Numbered from the stretch's first letter, positions 24,451-33,886 are shown. The stretch is 64,000 bases of DNA from Streptomyces sp. CB02058 (GCF_001905505.1 NZ_LIPG01000003.1:1550001-1614000); one strand, 5' to 3'. Translations and numbers: made by a program. The notes: generated by a model from the letters alone, not told the origin.

Positions 24451-26232
24451 TCAGCCGAGTTCAGGGGCCTCGCGCAGTTCCACGGACGGACGCGCGCAGT
24501 CATCCAGTTCGAGCACCACGATCTCGTTGCGTCCCGCACACAGCAGCGGCCACGGCACGTAGAGGGTGCGCTGCGGGCCGCGGGACTCCCAGTAGCGGCC
24601 CAGGCAGAACCCGTTGACCCACACGTAGCCCTTGCCCCAGCCGGGCAGCGCCAGGTACGTGTCGCCGGGCTCCGCCAGCTCCAGGAACCCCCGGTGGAAC
24701 ACGGGCCCGGGCCCGGCGCCGTCCTGCGCCGTCCCGCTCCGCGTGTCCCAGGGGAGCCCGTCCGGTGTTCCGTGGCCCAGCGGCACGGCACGCGCGGTCC
24801 AGCCGTGCAGCATCTGCTGGGTGTGCAGCACCCGGCGCACCCCCTTGCGGTCCCCGAGCCCGGCCCCGTAGTTGACCCGGCCCATCGACTCCACCAGGAG
24901 CTCCACACGGGAGAGTTCCCCGTCCACGCGCACCCCGTCGAGGGACTCCGTCCCGCTCCGCTCCAGTACCCCCACGGGTACGCCGTCCACGTAGACGTGC
25001 GCACGGTCGGCGAGTCCCTGCACGGACAGCGGGTACGGCCCGCGCGGACCGGGGATCGAGGAGGCGTACAGCACCAGCCCGTGACCGATCCCGAGGTCCT
25101 CGAACGACGGCGGCTCGGCCGCCCGCACCTCCTCGCCCGCCAGCACGTCCAGGACGTCGAAGAGCCCCAGCGCCTGCGTGAGTGCGACGGTCGCGGCCGG
25201 GAGCAGGGGCGCGGGGGCCTCCGGCTCGGGCGGCGGCTCGGGCGCGTACCTCGCGAGGACGTCGCGGAACGCGCGGAACTTGTCCGTCACACCGCCGCGT
25301 TCGTCGATGGGAGCGTCGTAGTCGTACGAGGTCACGGTCGGCGTGTAGTGCTCACCGGTCGCGGGGTCCTTCGTGTTGGCCCCCGCCCAGGTCGAGAAGT
25401 TCGTCCCGCCGTGCGCCATGTAGAGATTGACCGAGGCGCCCGCCTCCAGGATCTCCTCCAGCGTCCCCGCCGCGTCCCGAGGCTCCCGTACGACGTGCTC
25501 GGCGCCCCAGTGGTCGAACCAGCCGCACCAGAACTCCATGCACATCGGCGGGTCCTCGGGACGTATCCGCTGCAGCCCGGCGAACGCCTCGGTGGCGCGG
25601 CTGCCGAAGTTCACGGTGGCCAGATGCCCCGCGGACGTACCGCCCGTCAGGAAGAAGTCGTCCGGTCCGTCCGAGGTGAACAGCGGCACATCGACCCCGC
25701 GCGACCGCATCCCGTCGGCCAGGTGCTCCAGATAGCCGCTGTCCGTGCCGTAGGAGCCGTACTCGTTCTCGATCTGCATCATCAGGACGTTGCCGCCCCG
25801 GGTGACCTGATGTGCGGCGACCAGCGGGATCAGCCGGTCGAACCAGCGGTCGACATGGGCCAGATACGCCGGGTCCTGGCACCGCAGCGCCCGCACCTCC
25901 GGGTCGGAGAGCAGCCACCAGGGCAGGCCGCCGTTCTCCCACTCGGCGCAGATGTAGGGCGACGGCCTGACGACCGCGTGCAGCCCGGCCTCACGAGAGG
26001 CGTGCAGGAAGCGGTCCAGGTCCGCGATCCCGGTGAAGTCGTACTCCCCGGGGCGCGGCTCGTGGAGATTCCAGGGAACGTACGTCTCCACGGTGTTGAG
26101 CCCCATCGCGCGCAGCATCCGCAGCCGGTGCGGCCACTGCTCGGGCAGGACACGGAAGTAGTGCAGCGCGCCCGAGAGGATGCGCAGGGGACGGCCGTCG
26201 AGGGAGAAACCCTCGGGCGATATGCGGAACAT
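24451..26232 (-). CDS. Beta-galactosidase, glycoside hydrolase family 35
   Basis: A 593-aa GH35 enzyme. The TIM barrel carries the family motifs SGALHYFRV, NTVETYVPWNLHEP and GGLPWWL; the acid/base is E157 (QIENEYGSYG) and the nucleophile E233 (CMEFWCGWFDHWG). The C-terminal third is beta-sandwich, with the jelly-roll pattern WGKGYVWVNGFCLGRYW near the end. No signal peptide is visible, so it probably cleaves terminal beta-galactose from imported oligosaccharides in the cytosol. It follows the regulator gene by 37 bp on the same strand, and the importer lies beyond a terminator. Confidence 0.9.
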   Translation of the reverse strand: MFRISPEGFSLDGRPLRILSGALHYFRVLPEQWPHRLRMLRAMGLNTVETYVPWNLHEPRPGEYDFTGIADLDRFLHASREAGLHAVVRPSPYICAEWENGGLPWWLLSDPEVRALRCQDPAYLAHVDRWFDRLIPLVAAHQVTRGGNVLMMQIENEYGSYGTDSGYLEHLADGMRSRGVDVPLFTSDGPDDFFLTGGTSAGHLATVNFGSRATEAFAGLQRIRPEDPPMCMEFWCGWFDHWGAEHVVREPRDAAGTLEEILEAGASVNLYMAHGGTNFSTWAGANTKDPATGEHYTPTVTSYDYDAPIDERGGVTDKFRAFRDVLARYAPEPPPEPEAPAPLLPAATVALTQALGLFDVLDVLAGEEVRAAEPPSFEDLGIGHGLVLYASSIPGPRGPYPLSVQGLADRAHVYVDGVPVGVLERSGTESLDGVRVDGELSRVELLVESMGRVNYGAGLGDRKGVRRVLHTQQMLHGWTARAVPLGHGTPDGLPWDTRSGTAQDGAGPGPVFHRGFLELAEPGDTYLALPGWGKGYVWVNGFCLGRYWESRGPQRTLYVPWPLLCAGRNEIVVLELDDCARPSVELREAPELG

Positions 26233-26269
26233 GAGGGTTTCTCCGGTGGACGTGCCGTGCGGACGTGGG

Positions 26270-27328
26270 TCAGCTGGACGAGCGGACGTGCAGCTCCGGG
26301 AGGATCGACACGAGGTGCCGGGGACGGGTGGGGTCCGCGATGCGCTCGGCGAGCAGTGCCACCGCGGACGCGCCGACGGCGAGCTTCGGCGGCGCGACGG
26401 CGGTCAGGGGGATGTCGGCGAGGGAGGCGACCTCGTCGTCATAGGCGACGAGGGCCAGATCGCCGGGTACGTCGATCCCGCGCGCCCTCAGGCGCTGGAG
26501 CAGCACGATCGCGTCGTGGTCGTTGTGGATCAGGCCGCCGTCCAGCAGCCCCGTGGCCGCGGCGTCGGCGAAGGCGTCGAGGATCTCCTCGCGCCGGGCC
26601 GCGTCACCGGCCGGCGGCGGCATACGGAAGAGCCCTTCGGCGGGTGCGTCGAGCCCCGCCGCTGCCAGGCCCCTGCGGTACCCCTCGACGAGCGGGCCGC
26701 TGTGCGGACTGTCGTCGCGCACGAGGAGCCCGATCCGGCTGCGGGTCCGCGCCAGATGACGCACCGCGAGCCGGGCGCCGTGGACGTGGTCGGTGACGAC
26801 CCGCTCCGTGTCGGACAGGTCGTCGCCCGGCCGCCGCTCCACCAGGACGTGGGGAATGGTCAGTTCGCCCAGCCAGGGTGCGGCGGCAGCCGGGTCGCAG
26901 GTCGCGACGAGGAGACCGTCGAGGCCGTCGGCGAGCATGCGCCGGGCCTGGGCCCGCTCCTCGTCCGGGTTGTACTGCGAGATGCCCAGGACGAGCCGGA
27001 CGCCGCGCTCACCGGCGGCCTCCTGGGCCCCCTTGATCACTTCCGGGTAGTAGTAGTCGGCGGCGGGCACGATCAGGCCGAAGGACAGCGGCCCGTGGGC
27101 CGCCGCCGGCCGGACGGGGGCCTCGGCGCCCGTCGTCTCCGCGCGGGTCTCCGGCAGGACCGCGCCGCCGTGGACACGGGCGACCAGCCCGCGGTCCGCG
27201 AGGGTTTCGATGTCTCTGCGCACCGTGACCGGCGAGACGCGCAACTCGTCCGCGATGTCGCTGACCCGGAGCGTGCCCCGCTCGCGCAGCCTGCGGAGTA
27301 TCGCCTGATGCCTCTCTTCGGCGTGCAT
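26270..27328 (-). CDS. DeoR-type HTH / LacI-type sensor hybrid repressor
   Basis: A 352-aa hybrid regulator. Residues 3-58 are a DeoR winged helix (RHQAILRRLRERGTLRVSDIADELRVSPVTVRRDIETLADRGL); residues 75-352 are a periplasmic-binding-protein-like sugar sensor as in LacI (FGLIVPAADYYYPEVIKGAQEAA). ATG 27328 lies near GAGGGGAAG; the longer frame runs through the operator. Such hybrids repress sugar-use genes until the cognate sugar binds. Candidate operators are the palindrome at 27395-27426 and GAACAA half-sites at 24268. Confidence 0.88.
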   Translation of the reverse strand: MHAEERHQAILRRLRERGTLRVSDIADELRVSPVTVRRDIETLADRGLVARVHGGAVLPETRAETTGAEAPVRPAAAHGPLSFGLIVPAADYYYPEVIKGAQEAAGERGVRLVLGISQYNPDEERAQARRMLADGLDGLLVATCDPAAAAPWLGELTIPHVLVERRPGDDLSDTERVVTDHVHGARLAVRHLARTRSRIGLLVRDDSPHSGPLVEGYRRGLAAAGLDAPAEGLFRMPPPAGDAARREEILDAFADAAATGLLDGGLIHNDHDAIVLLQRLRARGIDVPGDLALVAYDDEVASLADIPLTAVAPPKLAVGASAVALLAERIADPTRPRHLVSILPELHVRSSS

Positions 27329-27394
27329 TGCTTCGACTTCCCCTCTTCCCGGCCGGACTACCCAGCAGTGTAGCCGCCCGATGAGCGGATGTGT

Positions 27395-27426
27395 ACGTTC
27401 TTGTTCGAACAATCAGGTAAGAACGT
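27395..27426. promoter_or_regulatory. Nested palindrome, likely operator of the hybrid repressor
   Basis: The perfect palindrome TTGTTCGAACAA (27401-27412) overlaps an outer inverted repeat, ACGTTCTT at 27395-27402 and AAGAACGT at 27419-27426. It lies 67-98 bp upstream of the regulator start and just after the 3' end of the PL8 gene. Confidence 0.65.
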
Positions 27427-27448
27427 CCACGCCTCCGCTCCTCGCGTG

Positions 27449-29893
27449 CTACCCGAGCCGGACCGTGGTCCGCAAAGTACTCCCGGCTGTCGACGAGAGA
27501 TCGCCGAAGGAGAGCTCCAGTCCGGAACCGGTGGAGGAGTCCGTCAGCGGGCCGGGCCTGGTCACGACCGAGCGGACGGGCCGGTCCCAGGCGATCCTGA
27601 CACTCTTCCGCAGCCGTGCCGGGTCGCTGACGCAGACGACCGCGGTGCCGTCGCGCCGTTCCCTGACCAGGACGGAGACCGGAGCGCTCACGGACAGGCC
27701 CCCGAAGCGGCCGGCCGCCCAGAAGTTGGCCGCGGTGAGCCCGAGCGCCGGGATCCGGACACCGTGGACCTCCGGCGTGTGGGTGTACTCGGTCAGCCAG
27801 CGGCCGAGTGCGCCGGCACGCCGTGCGGTGGTGGAGGCGGAGGCCCCCGGCAGGAGGATGTAGGCATAACCCTCGTCGACGGGATCGGTGCCGTGGTCGA
27901 ACCAGAGCGTCGTGTACCGGCTGGTGATCGGGGTCGTCGACCCGGAGGCGCTGTTGATGTCGCGCCAGGCGCCCGTGCGCTCCTCGCGCAGCGCGTTCAA
28001 TGTCCCCCGTTCCGGGAGGACGTAGCCGCCGTGCCCGGCGATGTGAGCCCAGCCGGCGCGGGGGATGCTCGCGGACCAGGGGAACGCCGACGGCCGTCTG
28101 CGGCCGTCGACGGTCAGGGCGTTGGTGCCGCCCACCCCGAGGTGCCGGTTCTCCACGACGGTCTCGACGGACGTCCCGTCGGAGGCGCTGATGCCGGACC
28201 CGAGACAGATGACGGCGTCATCGGTGAAGAACCAGGACTTCAGGGCCTGGAGACTGGAGGACAGCCCCTTCAGCTGCTGTCCGAGCACCGCGTACGAACC
28301 GTCGCCCGTACCCCCGACGAAGTCCACATCCGGGCGTGAGGCTCCCCAGATCCCGCCCTCGCCGTCGGCCAGGCGCTTGGCCGACGCGGTGGTTCCCGGC
28401 AGTCGGTACGGGTCGACCGTCGGCCAGAAACGGTCGGAGAACTGGTCGTTGGCGAAGTCACCGCCCCACCAGTACAGCATTCCGGAACCGGTGTGCCAGC
28501 CGCGGAGGTTCTCGCCGTTGCCGTTCTCGTAGTACGTGATCCGGCGCGACGCCATCGAGACCGAGGCCACCCAGTCCTGCCGGCGGTGCACGGCCCGGTC
28601 CATGGCGGGGAAGACCAGGCTGCTGTCCGGCTGCGGCAGCGGGGTGACCGAGCTGTCGTCCAGAACGCCGTTGAGCAGCGAGAGTTTGGCCACGGAGAGC
28701 ATGGGGTCGGTGACCGGCGAGCGGTACGAGCCGCGCTGGATCCACCCCCGCACCAGGCCGCGCCAGCGCTGGTTCTCCTCGGCGCTCGCGGCCTGGCCGA
28801 GCGCGACGACGGAAGCCATGATCGCGTGGCCGCGGAGCTGGTCGTCGTTCTGCCCGGCGGCGCTGCCGGGCGGCAGTCCACGGGCTGTCGCCCGGCCGGA
28901 GACCCCGTCCATGAACAGGCCGTTGTGCAGGAAGGGCGCGTAGGCCGCCTCCACGGCGTCGAAGATGATCTGCCGGCCGGGGTCCGTTGTCTCCCAGGCG
29001 GAACCGCTCAGCAGGGCGAGCAGCTTGCTCAGCCCGTCCAGGAGGACGGCGCCGTACGAGCCGGTGTACGGCACGAAGGTGTGCTGGATGATCGAACCGT
29101 CGGCGTAGAGACCGTCGCCGCTGGTGACGTAGGGGAAGACCGGGGCGATGGCGCTCGCCGCGAGCGCGACCTTGGCCGCCTCCTCGCCCAGGATGCCGCG
29201 GATCGCGAGCACCCGGCAGAGGTCGATGCGGTTGGCACCGGTGGAGGTGCCCGCGTACGAGGCGACCGCGCTGTCCGGGACGAACGCGTCGACGGCGCGG
29301 CAGTAGGCGGCGATCTGTTCGGCGGAGAGCTCGTCACGGACGAGGAGGGCGGTGTCCAGCAGCGCCTGGGGGCCGCCGATCTGCCAGTTGTACCAGTTGC
29401 CGTACCTCGGCTGTCCCTCGTTGTAGATCCGGGCGTACATGTGGTCCAGCCCCGCCACGATCTTCGCGGCGACGGAGGGGTCCCCGGTGATGCCCGTGCC
29501 GGGCTGCGACCATGCCTCGGCCATGGTGTAGAGCCGCTGGAAGCTGGTCTGGATCCTGGACGAGTAGGTGTAGGACTCGGTGTCGAGGTCGGGATCGGGA
29601 TCCGCCCAGACCGCGTCGGGGAAGAGGGAGCCGTCGGCCGGGGCCATCAGCTCCGCGTAGGCGGTGGCCTGGGCGCCCAGGGCGGCCAGCTTCGTGCTGA
29701 ACGGTTCGGCCGTCGGTTTGAAGTCCTTGCCGAGGAGCAGCGAACGCCATGTGGCGCGCAGTGCCGCGAAGTCGGCGGCGGACGAGGGGACTTCGGCAGC
29801 GACGGCATTCGTGTGGCTCAGTCCGGCGAGGCCGATGGCGGTGGCGGCGCCTGAGATCTGCACGAACGTGCGACGGGAAAGCGGGGACGACAT
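27449..29893 (-). CDS. Polysaccharide lyase family 8 (hyaluronate/chondroitin/xanthan lyase type)
   Basis: An 814-aa secreted lyase. The N-terminus is a Tat signal (SRRTFVQ at 6-12, then a hydrophobic stretch ending AVAA). The alpha/alpha toroid holds the PL8 catalytic set: NWYNWQIG at 166-173 (Asn), H271 and Tyr 276/280 (QHTFVPYTGSYG), with an Arg downstream. The C-terminal half is the usual beta-supersandwich. These enzymes cleave uronate-containing polysaccharides by beta-elimination; which glycan cannot be told. It sits upstream of the DeoR/LacI regulator and near a second lyase, supporting a role in acidic polysaccharide use. Confidence 0.9.
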   Translation of the reverse strand: MSSPLSRRTFVQISGAATAIGLAGLSHTNAVAAEVPSSAADFAALRATWRSLLLGKDFKPTAEPFSTKLAALGAQATAYAELMAPADGSLFPDAVWADPDPDLDTESYTYSSRIQTSFQRLYTMAEAWSQPGTGITGDPSVAAKIVAGLDHMYARIYNEGQPRYGNWYNWQIGGPQALLDTALLVRDELSAEQIAAYCRAVDAFVPDSAVASYAGTSTGANRIDLCRVLAIRGILGEEAAKVALAASAIAPVFPYVTSGDGLYADGSIIQHTFVPYTGSYGAVLLDGLSKLLALLSGSAWETTDPGRQIIFDAVEAAYAPFLHNGLFMDGVSGRATARGLPPGSAAGQNDDQLRGHAIMASVVALGQAASAEENQRWRGLVRGWIQRGSYRSPVTDPMLSVAKLSLLNGVLDDSSVTPLPQPDSSLVFPAMDRAVHRRQDWVASVSMASRRITYYENGNGENLRGWHTGSGMLYWWGGDFANDQFSDRFWPTVDPYRLPGTTASAKRLADGEGGIWGASRPDVDFVGGTGDGSYAVLGQQLKGLSSSLQALKSWFFTDDAVICLGSGISASDGTSVETVVENRHLGVGGTNALTVDGRRRPSAFPWSASIPRAGWAHIAGHGGYVLPERGTLNALREERTGAWRDINSASGSTTPITSRYTTLWFDHGTDPVDEGYAYILLPGASASTTARRAGALGRWLTEYTHTPEVHGVRIPALGLTAANFWAAGRFGGLSVSAPVSVLVRERRDGTAVVCVSDPARLRKSVRIAWDRPVRSVVTRPGPLTDSSTGSGLELSFGDLSSTAGSTLRTTVRLG

Positions 29894-30079
29894 GGTGCCT
29901 CCGAGCCCGGGAGATCGATGGTGGGTCCCTCGAGCGATTCGCCTGCTGTGCCGACGGCGATGGGTTGCTCAAGAGCGACACGTTTCTAGCATGTTCGATC
30001 GGAACCGACAATGAATCGCGCTATACGAAAGTAATCGCACATAAGCGAAGGGGTGGAGGGGCCTGTTCGGCGGGAGCGG

Positions 30080-30823
30080 TCAGTCCACGTCGCTGTAGGC
30101 GGTCCCTGCCTTGAGGCTGCCGACTCGGTTGACGATCTCGGTGGTGGTGTTGTCGCGGTCGTAGGCGCCCCACTTGGGCTCGTTGGCGGAGTCCCAGGTG
30201 CGGCCGGCGTAACGGGTGCTCCCGTCGGAGAACGTCTGCCTGACGCCGTTGTAGTACAGCTCGGCCCAGCCCGACTCCACCGAGGTGGACGTGTGGATCC
30301 CGATGGCCACCCGGTTCCACGCGAAGGCCTCGACCGGCTGGGACCAGATGGTCTTCCAGTCCTCCCCGGGCCCGACGTACACGAGCCTGACCAGGCCGTC
30401 GCCCACGGTCATCAGCAGGGGGTAGTTCTGGGTCGCGTCGGGATACGACTTCCACTGCCAGGGAACCCAGTCGGAGCCGGTCGGCACGACAGAGAACTTC
30501 TGTTCCCAGCCGAACCAGTACGTGCTGTTGTTCGCGAAGGCGTAGCGGGAGCCGTCCACCTGTATCCCGCGTGACTCGCAGCGGTAGGTGCCGACCGATT
30601 TCGTGTAGCGGAACACGGTGCCGTGTCCGTCGTCCTGCGCGGCGGTGACCAGGCTGCCCGGCGACGCGCACTCGACACTTCCGAACACCGCGGTGCCCTG
30701 TGACGCGGCACCGTCCCACACCACGGCGGCCTGGGCCGGCCAGGAGTTGAGCAGGACCATGCAGGCGGCGGCTGAAGCGGCGAGCAGGGGGGTGCGGGAC
30801 TTCCTGTGGCCATGAGCGGACAT
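30080..30823 (-). CDS. Secreted heparin-lyase-I-like polysaccharide lyase
   Basis: A 247-aa protein with a Sec signal (PLLAASAAACMVLLNSWPAQA) and a beta-jelly-roll matching the PF14099 'polysaccharide lyase' family, which includes heparin lyase I and glucuronan lyase. Motifs: FGWEQKFSVVP, WVPWQWKSYPDATQNYPLLM, and the C-terminal KWGAYDRDNTTTEIVNRVG. The lysine and tyrosines there fit a lyase active site, but I cannot confirm them. It follows the PL8 gene on the same strand. A fragment of a homologous gene survives at 34706-34783. Confidence 0.72.
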   Translation of the reverse strand: MSAHGHRKSRTPLLAASAAACMVLLNSWPAQAAVVWDGAASQGTAVFGSVECASPGSLVTAAQDDGHGTVFRYTKSVGTYRCESRGIQVDGSRYAFANNSTYWFGWEQKFSVVPTGSDWVPWQWKSYPDATQNYPLLMTVGDGLVRLVYVGPGEDWKTIWSQPVEAFAWNRVAIGIHTSTSVESGWAELYYNGVRQTFSDGSTRYAGRTWDSANEPKWGAYDRDNTTTEIVNRVGSLKAGTAYSDVD

Positions 30824-30932
30824 GAGATCTCCAGGGGCGAAGTTCCTTTACGCTTCGAACAGTTGAGTTTTCTATCAGAGGTGATCGAACGGCTCAATGG
30901 ATTGACCGTATCGGATCGATCGGACACTCTGT

Positions 30933-30992
30933 GATCGCCGGATCGCCGGATCGCCGGATCGCCGGATCGCCGGATCGCCGGATCGCCGGATC
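30933..30992. repeat. 8-bp tandem repeat array (GATCGCCG, seven copies)
   Basis: Seven exact copies of GATCGCCG run from 30933 to 30988, followed by a partial GATC. The unit is not a multiple of three, so it is unlikely to be coding. The array lies in a 447-bp gene-free stretch (30824-31270) that otherwise holds only the promoter region of the heparin-lyase-like gene and a small hairpin around 30838 (CGAAG/CTTCG). Confidence 0.9.
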
Positions 30993-31270
30993 AGCCGATC
31001 AGGCCGACGGCTGCGGATGGGCGGCTTCGAGGCCACCCGCACCGAGACGGACCGGCGACCACCAGCCACCGAGGGGCGGCCCCCTCGCCTCGCCCCGACC
31101 AACGAACACGGGCCGAAGCGTTGCGAGGGCGGCCTGCGGACCTGCTCCCTCTTCCGAGTGGCTCCGTCGTCCGCACTCCTGCCGGGTGCGTGGAACCGGC
31201 GTCAGAGGGAAACGGACGCCCTCGCGGGTGTGGCGGCAGGTGCGCCCGACGCGAGGCGCTCGCCGGCCCC

Positions 31271-31567
31271 GGGCAGAGCGCCTACTCGGTGTCGAAGGCC
31301 GCTGTCGTCGCGCTGACGAAGTCCCTGGGCAAGGAGCTCGCCACAACCGGTGTGCTGGTCAACGCCATCGCCCCCGCCGCCGTCCGCACCCCGATGAACG
31401 CGCACACCGACGCCCCGGTACTCGCCCGCTCCCAGGCACCCACCCCCACGGGCCGCTTCGGCCGGGCCGAGGAGATCGCCGAACTGGCCGGGTGGCTCTG
31501 CTCGGAACAGGTCAGCTTCTCCAACGGCGCGGTCTACGACACCAGCGGCGGCCGGGCGTCCTACTGA
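31271..31567 (+). pseudogene. C-terminal remnant of an SDR gene
   Basis: About 98 codons encode the back half of a classical SDR: SAYSVSKAAVVALTKSLGKELA (catalytic Tyr and Lys), then VLVNAIAPAAVRTPM, a GRFGRAEEIAELAGWLCSE segment and the final TSGG. The nucleotide-binding half is absent; upstream codons in the same frame have no SDR character and no good start. It is therefore a 5'-truncated gene, left 280 bp from the 8-bp repeat array. Confidence 0.8.
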
Positions 31568-31853
31568 AGGCCAGGATTCGTTCCACCGGGCGAGGCGGAG
31601 CCCTCGGCGGACTGGGGGGCGAACCTGGCGAACGTGCCCGACGAGCAGTACTTTCGCTGCGGCCCGCGCAATCGTGACGACACGGCGTACGCACGGAGTA
31701 CGGATCCGTCGTACGTGAAGCAGGCAGGAACTCTGCGGGCGTCCACCGGGTGCGTGACCATGGGATCTTCATGCGTTCCCGCACGTGCCCCTATGCTCGA
31801 GCAGCAGGCTCCGTACACCGGCAGTCTGCAGTCCGTACTACACGGGGGGCGTC

Positions 31854-32636
31854 GTGGACGTGCCAACGCTGATCCTGCTGGGTGCGGCGGGAGGTGTGCT
31901 GCGCGGACTCCTCGACGCCTACAACCGGTTCCTCGCCTGGCAGTCCGACCGCCGTGCCCGCCGGCAGTCACCCACCGGGCAGGAAGGCGAACCGGCCAGG
32001 TTCCAGGACTACTTCGATCCCGTCGCCGACCCGATCGCAGCCGTCGTGCACAGCGCTCTGGGCGCCGGGGCCGCGGTGCTCCTGGGCACCACGGGACAGG
32101 TCAGCGGTGCCTACGCGGCCATCGTGGTCGGCATCTCGGCCCCGGTGATCCTCACTCAGCTCGGCGGCGTCCAGTCGGTCAGCGATGCGGTCAACGGAGC
32201 GCCGCAGCCCGGGACGGTCGCCGACGAGGGCGCCGCGGAGGCTTCCCCGCCCGCCGTGCCGCCCGCCCAGCGGCCGGCACCGGCCGGTGCCGGGCCCCAG
32301 CTCCCGGACACGCAGCCGTACATGGCCGGTCCCACGCAGCTGTCACCGACGGGGCAGGCGGCTCCCGAAAGCATCGACGAACGCCCCCGGGCGAGCTTCA
32401 CAGGCCGGGACTTCGCGAGCCCGGACCTGGACCTTGTCGGCCGGGACCTCCCGGGTCCGCATCTCGGGGACCCGGATCTCGCCCACGGCCTCCAGCCGGG
32501 CGCCGCAGCCTCCGACCCGCAGCCGAACGGCCATCCGCTGGACCTCACAGGCGGACCGGGCGGTGCACCCGACGATCATGATGCGCCGCTCCGCCGGCAC
32601 GGACCGACCGTCGGTGAGGAAGGGACGACACGATGA
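31854..32636 (+). CDS. Hypothetical membrane protein with Asp/Pro-rich tail
   Basis: About 260 aa, not recognised. The N-terminus is a membrane helix (VPTLILLGAAGGVLRGLLDAY), followed by a charged loop and a hydrophobic hairpin (AAVVHSALGAGAAVLLGTTGQVSGAYAAIVVGISAPVILTQLG, roughly 60-105, read in two helices). The remaining 150 residues are Pro/Ala/Gly-rich and carry short FTGRDFASPDL/GRDLPGPHLGDPDL elements. GTG 31854 follows a GGGGGG tract; GTG 31785 is another option. It overlaps the next gene by ATGA, so the two proteins probably act together. Confidence 0.6.
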   Translation: MDVPTLILLGAAGGVLRGLLDAYNRFLAWQSDRRARRQSPTGQEGEPARFQDYFDPVADPIAAVVHSALGAGAAVLLGTTGQVSGAYAAIVVGISAPVILTQLGGVQSVSDAVNGAPQPGTVADEGAAEASPPAVPPAQRPAPAGAGPQLPDTQPYMAGPTQLSPTGQAAPESIDERPRASFTGRDFASPDLDLVGRDLPGPHLGDPDLAHGLQPGAAASDPQPNGHPLDLTGGPGGAPDDHDAPLRRHGPTVGEEGTTR

Positions 32637-33886
32637 CGCGGCCCTCCGTGAGCCGACGCATTGCTGCGGCGATCCTGGGCGCCGACCGCCCGGGCGACCG
32701 GCCGTCCGCTGTCGCCCGCCAGCGCAGGCTTCCCCTCGGGCGCCGTCTGCTGACGTCGGTCCTGGGTGTCCAGGCCGGCCCTTCGGCGTTCCCCGACTCC
32801 CCGCGCGACGAGCCGCAGACGCAAGCGGCGGCGCCGCATCTCGATGTCACAGGCCGCCGCGCCGCCTCCCCGCCGGACACACCGAGCCCGCCACCACGGG
32901 CCCAGCGCCCGCGGGGCCGCACCCCGTACAGCGGCGGCGGCGTTCGGCCACGCATGCCGAGTGCGGAACACCAGGAACACGGCTCGCGCGGGGCCGGCCC
33001 GAGTCTGCCGTACCTGCTGAGCGAGGACCGCCAGGAGTACGAGCGGCTCCTCGGTGACGGGCTGCGTCGGGCTTACGAACGACCGGTTCCGTATGGGACC
33101 GGCGAACTCCTCGCCCCGGAGCAGCTGCGCACCCTGGCGCTCAACGCCACCGTACGCATCACGGCGACTGCGGCGGCCGAGTACGACCACTACGTCAAGG
33201 TCCGCCAGGAACTGCGCGGCGAGGCGTCGTCCACCCTGTCGTCCGAGTCCGAGTCCGATTCCGGCTCCCCGGATCCGGGCACGGGTGCGCTGGGGCTTGC
33301 CGCCGTGGAAGAGGCCGACGAGACAGGCGGCGCGGGCCTCGTCGCCGTGGTCGCGGTGCTCATTCCCGTGCTCACGGGCGGGGTCGCGGTGCTTTCCCTG
33401 CTCGTGGGTTTCGTTCTGAGGATGCTCGCCCCCGATTCTGCGCTCGCCCAGATCCTCCTCCCCATCGGCTGGATCTCCGGCGCGGTCGCGGGAGCGGCGA
33501 CACTGGCCGCCGTCATCGGACTGCTCGTCACTGCGATGCGCAACGCGCCGACTTCACCGCGTGCAGCGGAAGCCGACGGACTGCCGGATGACGTGGCGCG
33601 AGCCCGGGAGGCCTGGCGACATGCGCTGCTCGAGCGGGGCATCCTGCCGTTCGTGGACGATGTACTCGCCGGTCCCACCACGTCGCACACACCGTTTCCG
33701 TCGGCCCATCGCATCCCGAGGCTGGGCTACACCAGTCCGGAATTCTCCGGCCCGGACGAGAGGTCGGCAACTGGCCCCCGCCCGTCGTTCGCGAGCCCGG
33801 ACTTCACGAGCCCGGAATTCGGGGGGCCGGACTTCGGAGGGCCGGCCGAGAGCACCCCTTCCACGGGTCCCGACCAGTCCGACTGA
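32633..33886 (+). CDS. Hypothetical membrane protein with SPDF/SPEF-repeat C-terminus
   Basis: 417 aa, not recognised. Residues 1-125 are basic and Pro-rich; residues 125-205 form a helical soluble part (LLSEDRQEYERLLGDGLRRAYE); a Ser/Glu/Asp-rich linker follows; two membrane helices lie at about 235-305 (GLVAVVAVLIPVLTGGVAVL; GWISGAVAGAATLAAVIGLL). The tail repeats a short motif: TSPEFSGPD, ASPDF, TSPEF, GGPDFGGP. The preceding, coupled gene has similar FASPDL elements, so the pair may share a tail-binding partner. Function unknown. Confidence 0.6.
   Translation: MTRPSVSRRIAAAILGADRPGDRPSAVARQRRLPLGRRLLTSVLGVQAGPSAFPDSPRDEPQTQAAAPHLDVTGRRAASPPDTPSPPPRAQRPRGRTPYSGGGVRPRMPSAEHQEHGSRGAGPSLPYLLSEDRQEYERLLGDGLRRAYERPVPYGTGELLAPEQLRTLALNATVRITATAAAEYDHYVKVRQELRGEASSTLSSESESDSGSPDPGTGALGLAAVEEADETGGAGLVAVVAVLIPVLTGGVAVLSLLVGFVLRMLAPDSALAQILLPIGWISGAVAGAATLAAVIGLLVTAMRNAPTSPRAAEADGLPDDVARAREAWRHALLERGILPFVDDVLAGPTTSHTPFPSAHRIPRLGYTSPEFSGPDERSATGPRPSFASPDFTSPEFGGPDFGGPAESTPSTGPDQSD

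Noticed and set aside
30933..30992. CRISPR-like array
   Set aside because: The repeats are 8 bp, contiguous and without spacers, and no cas gene is in the window.
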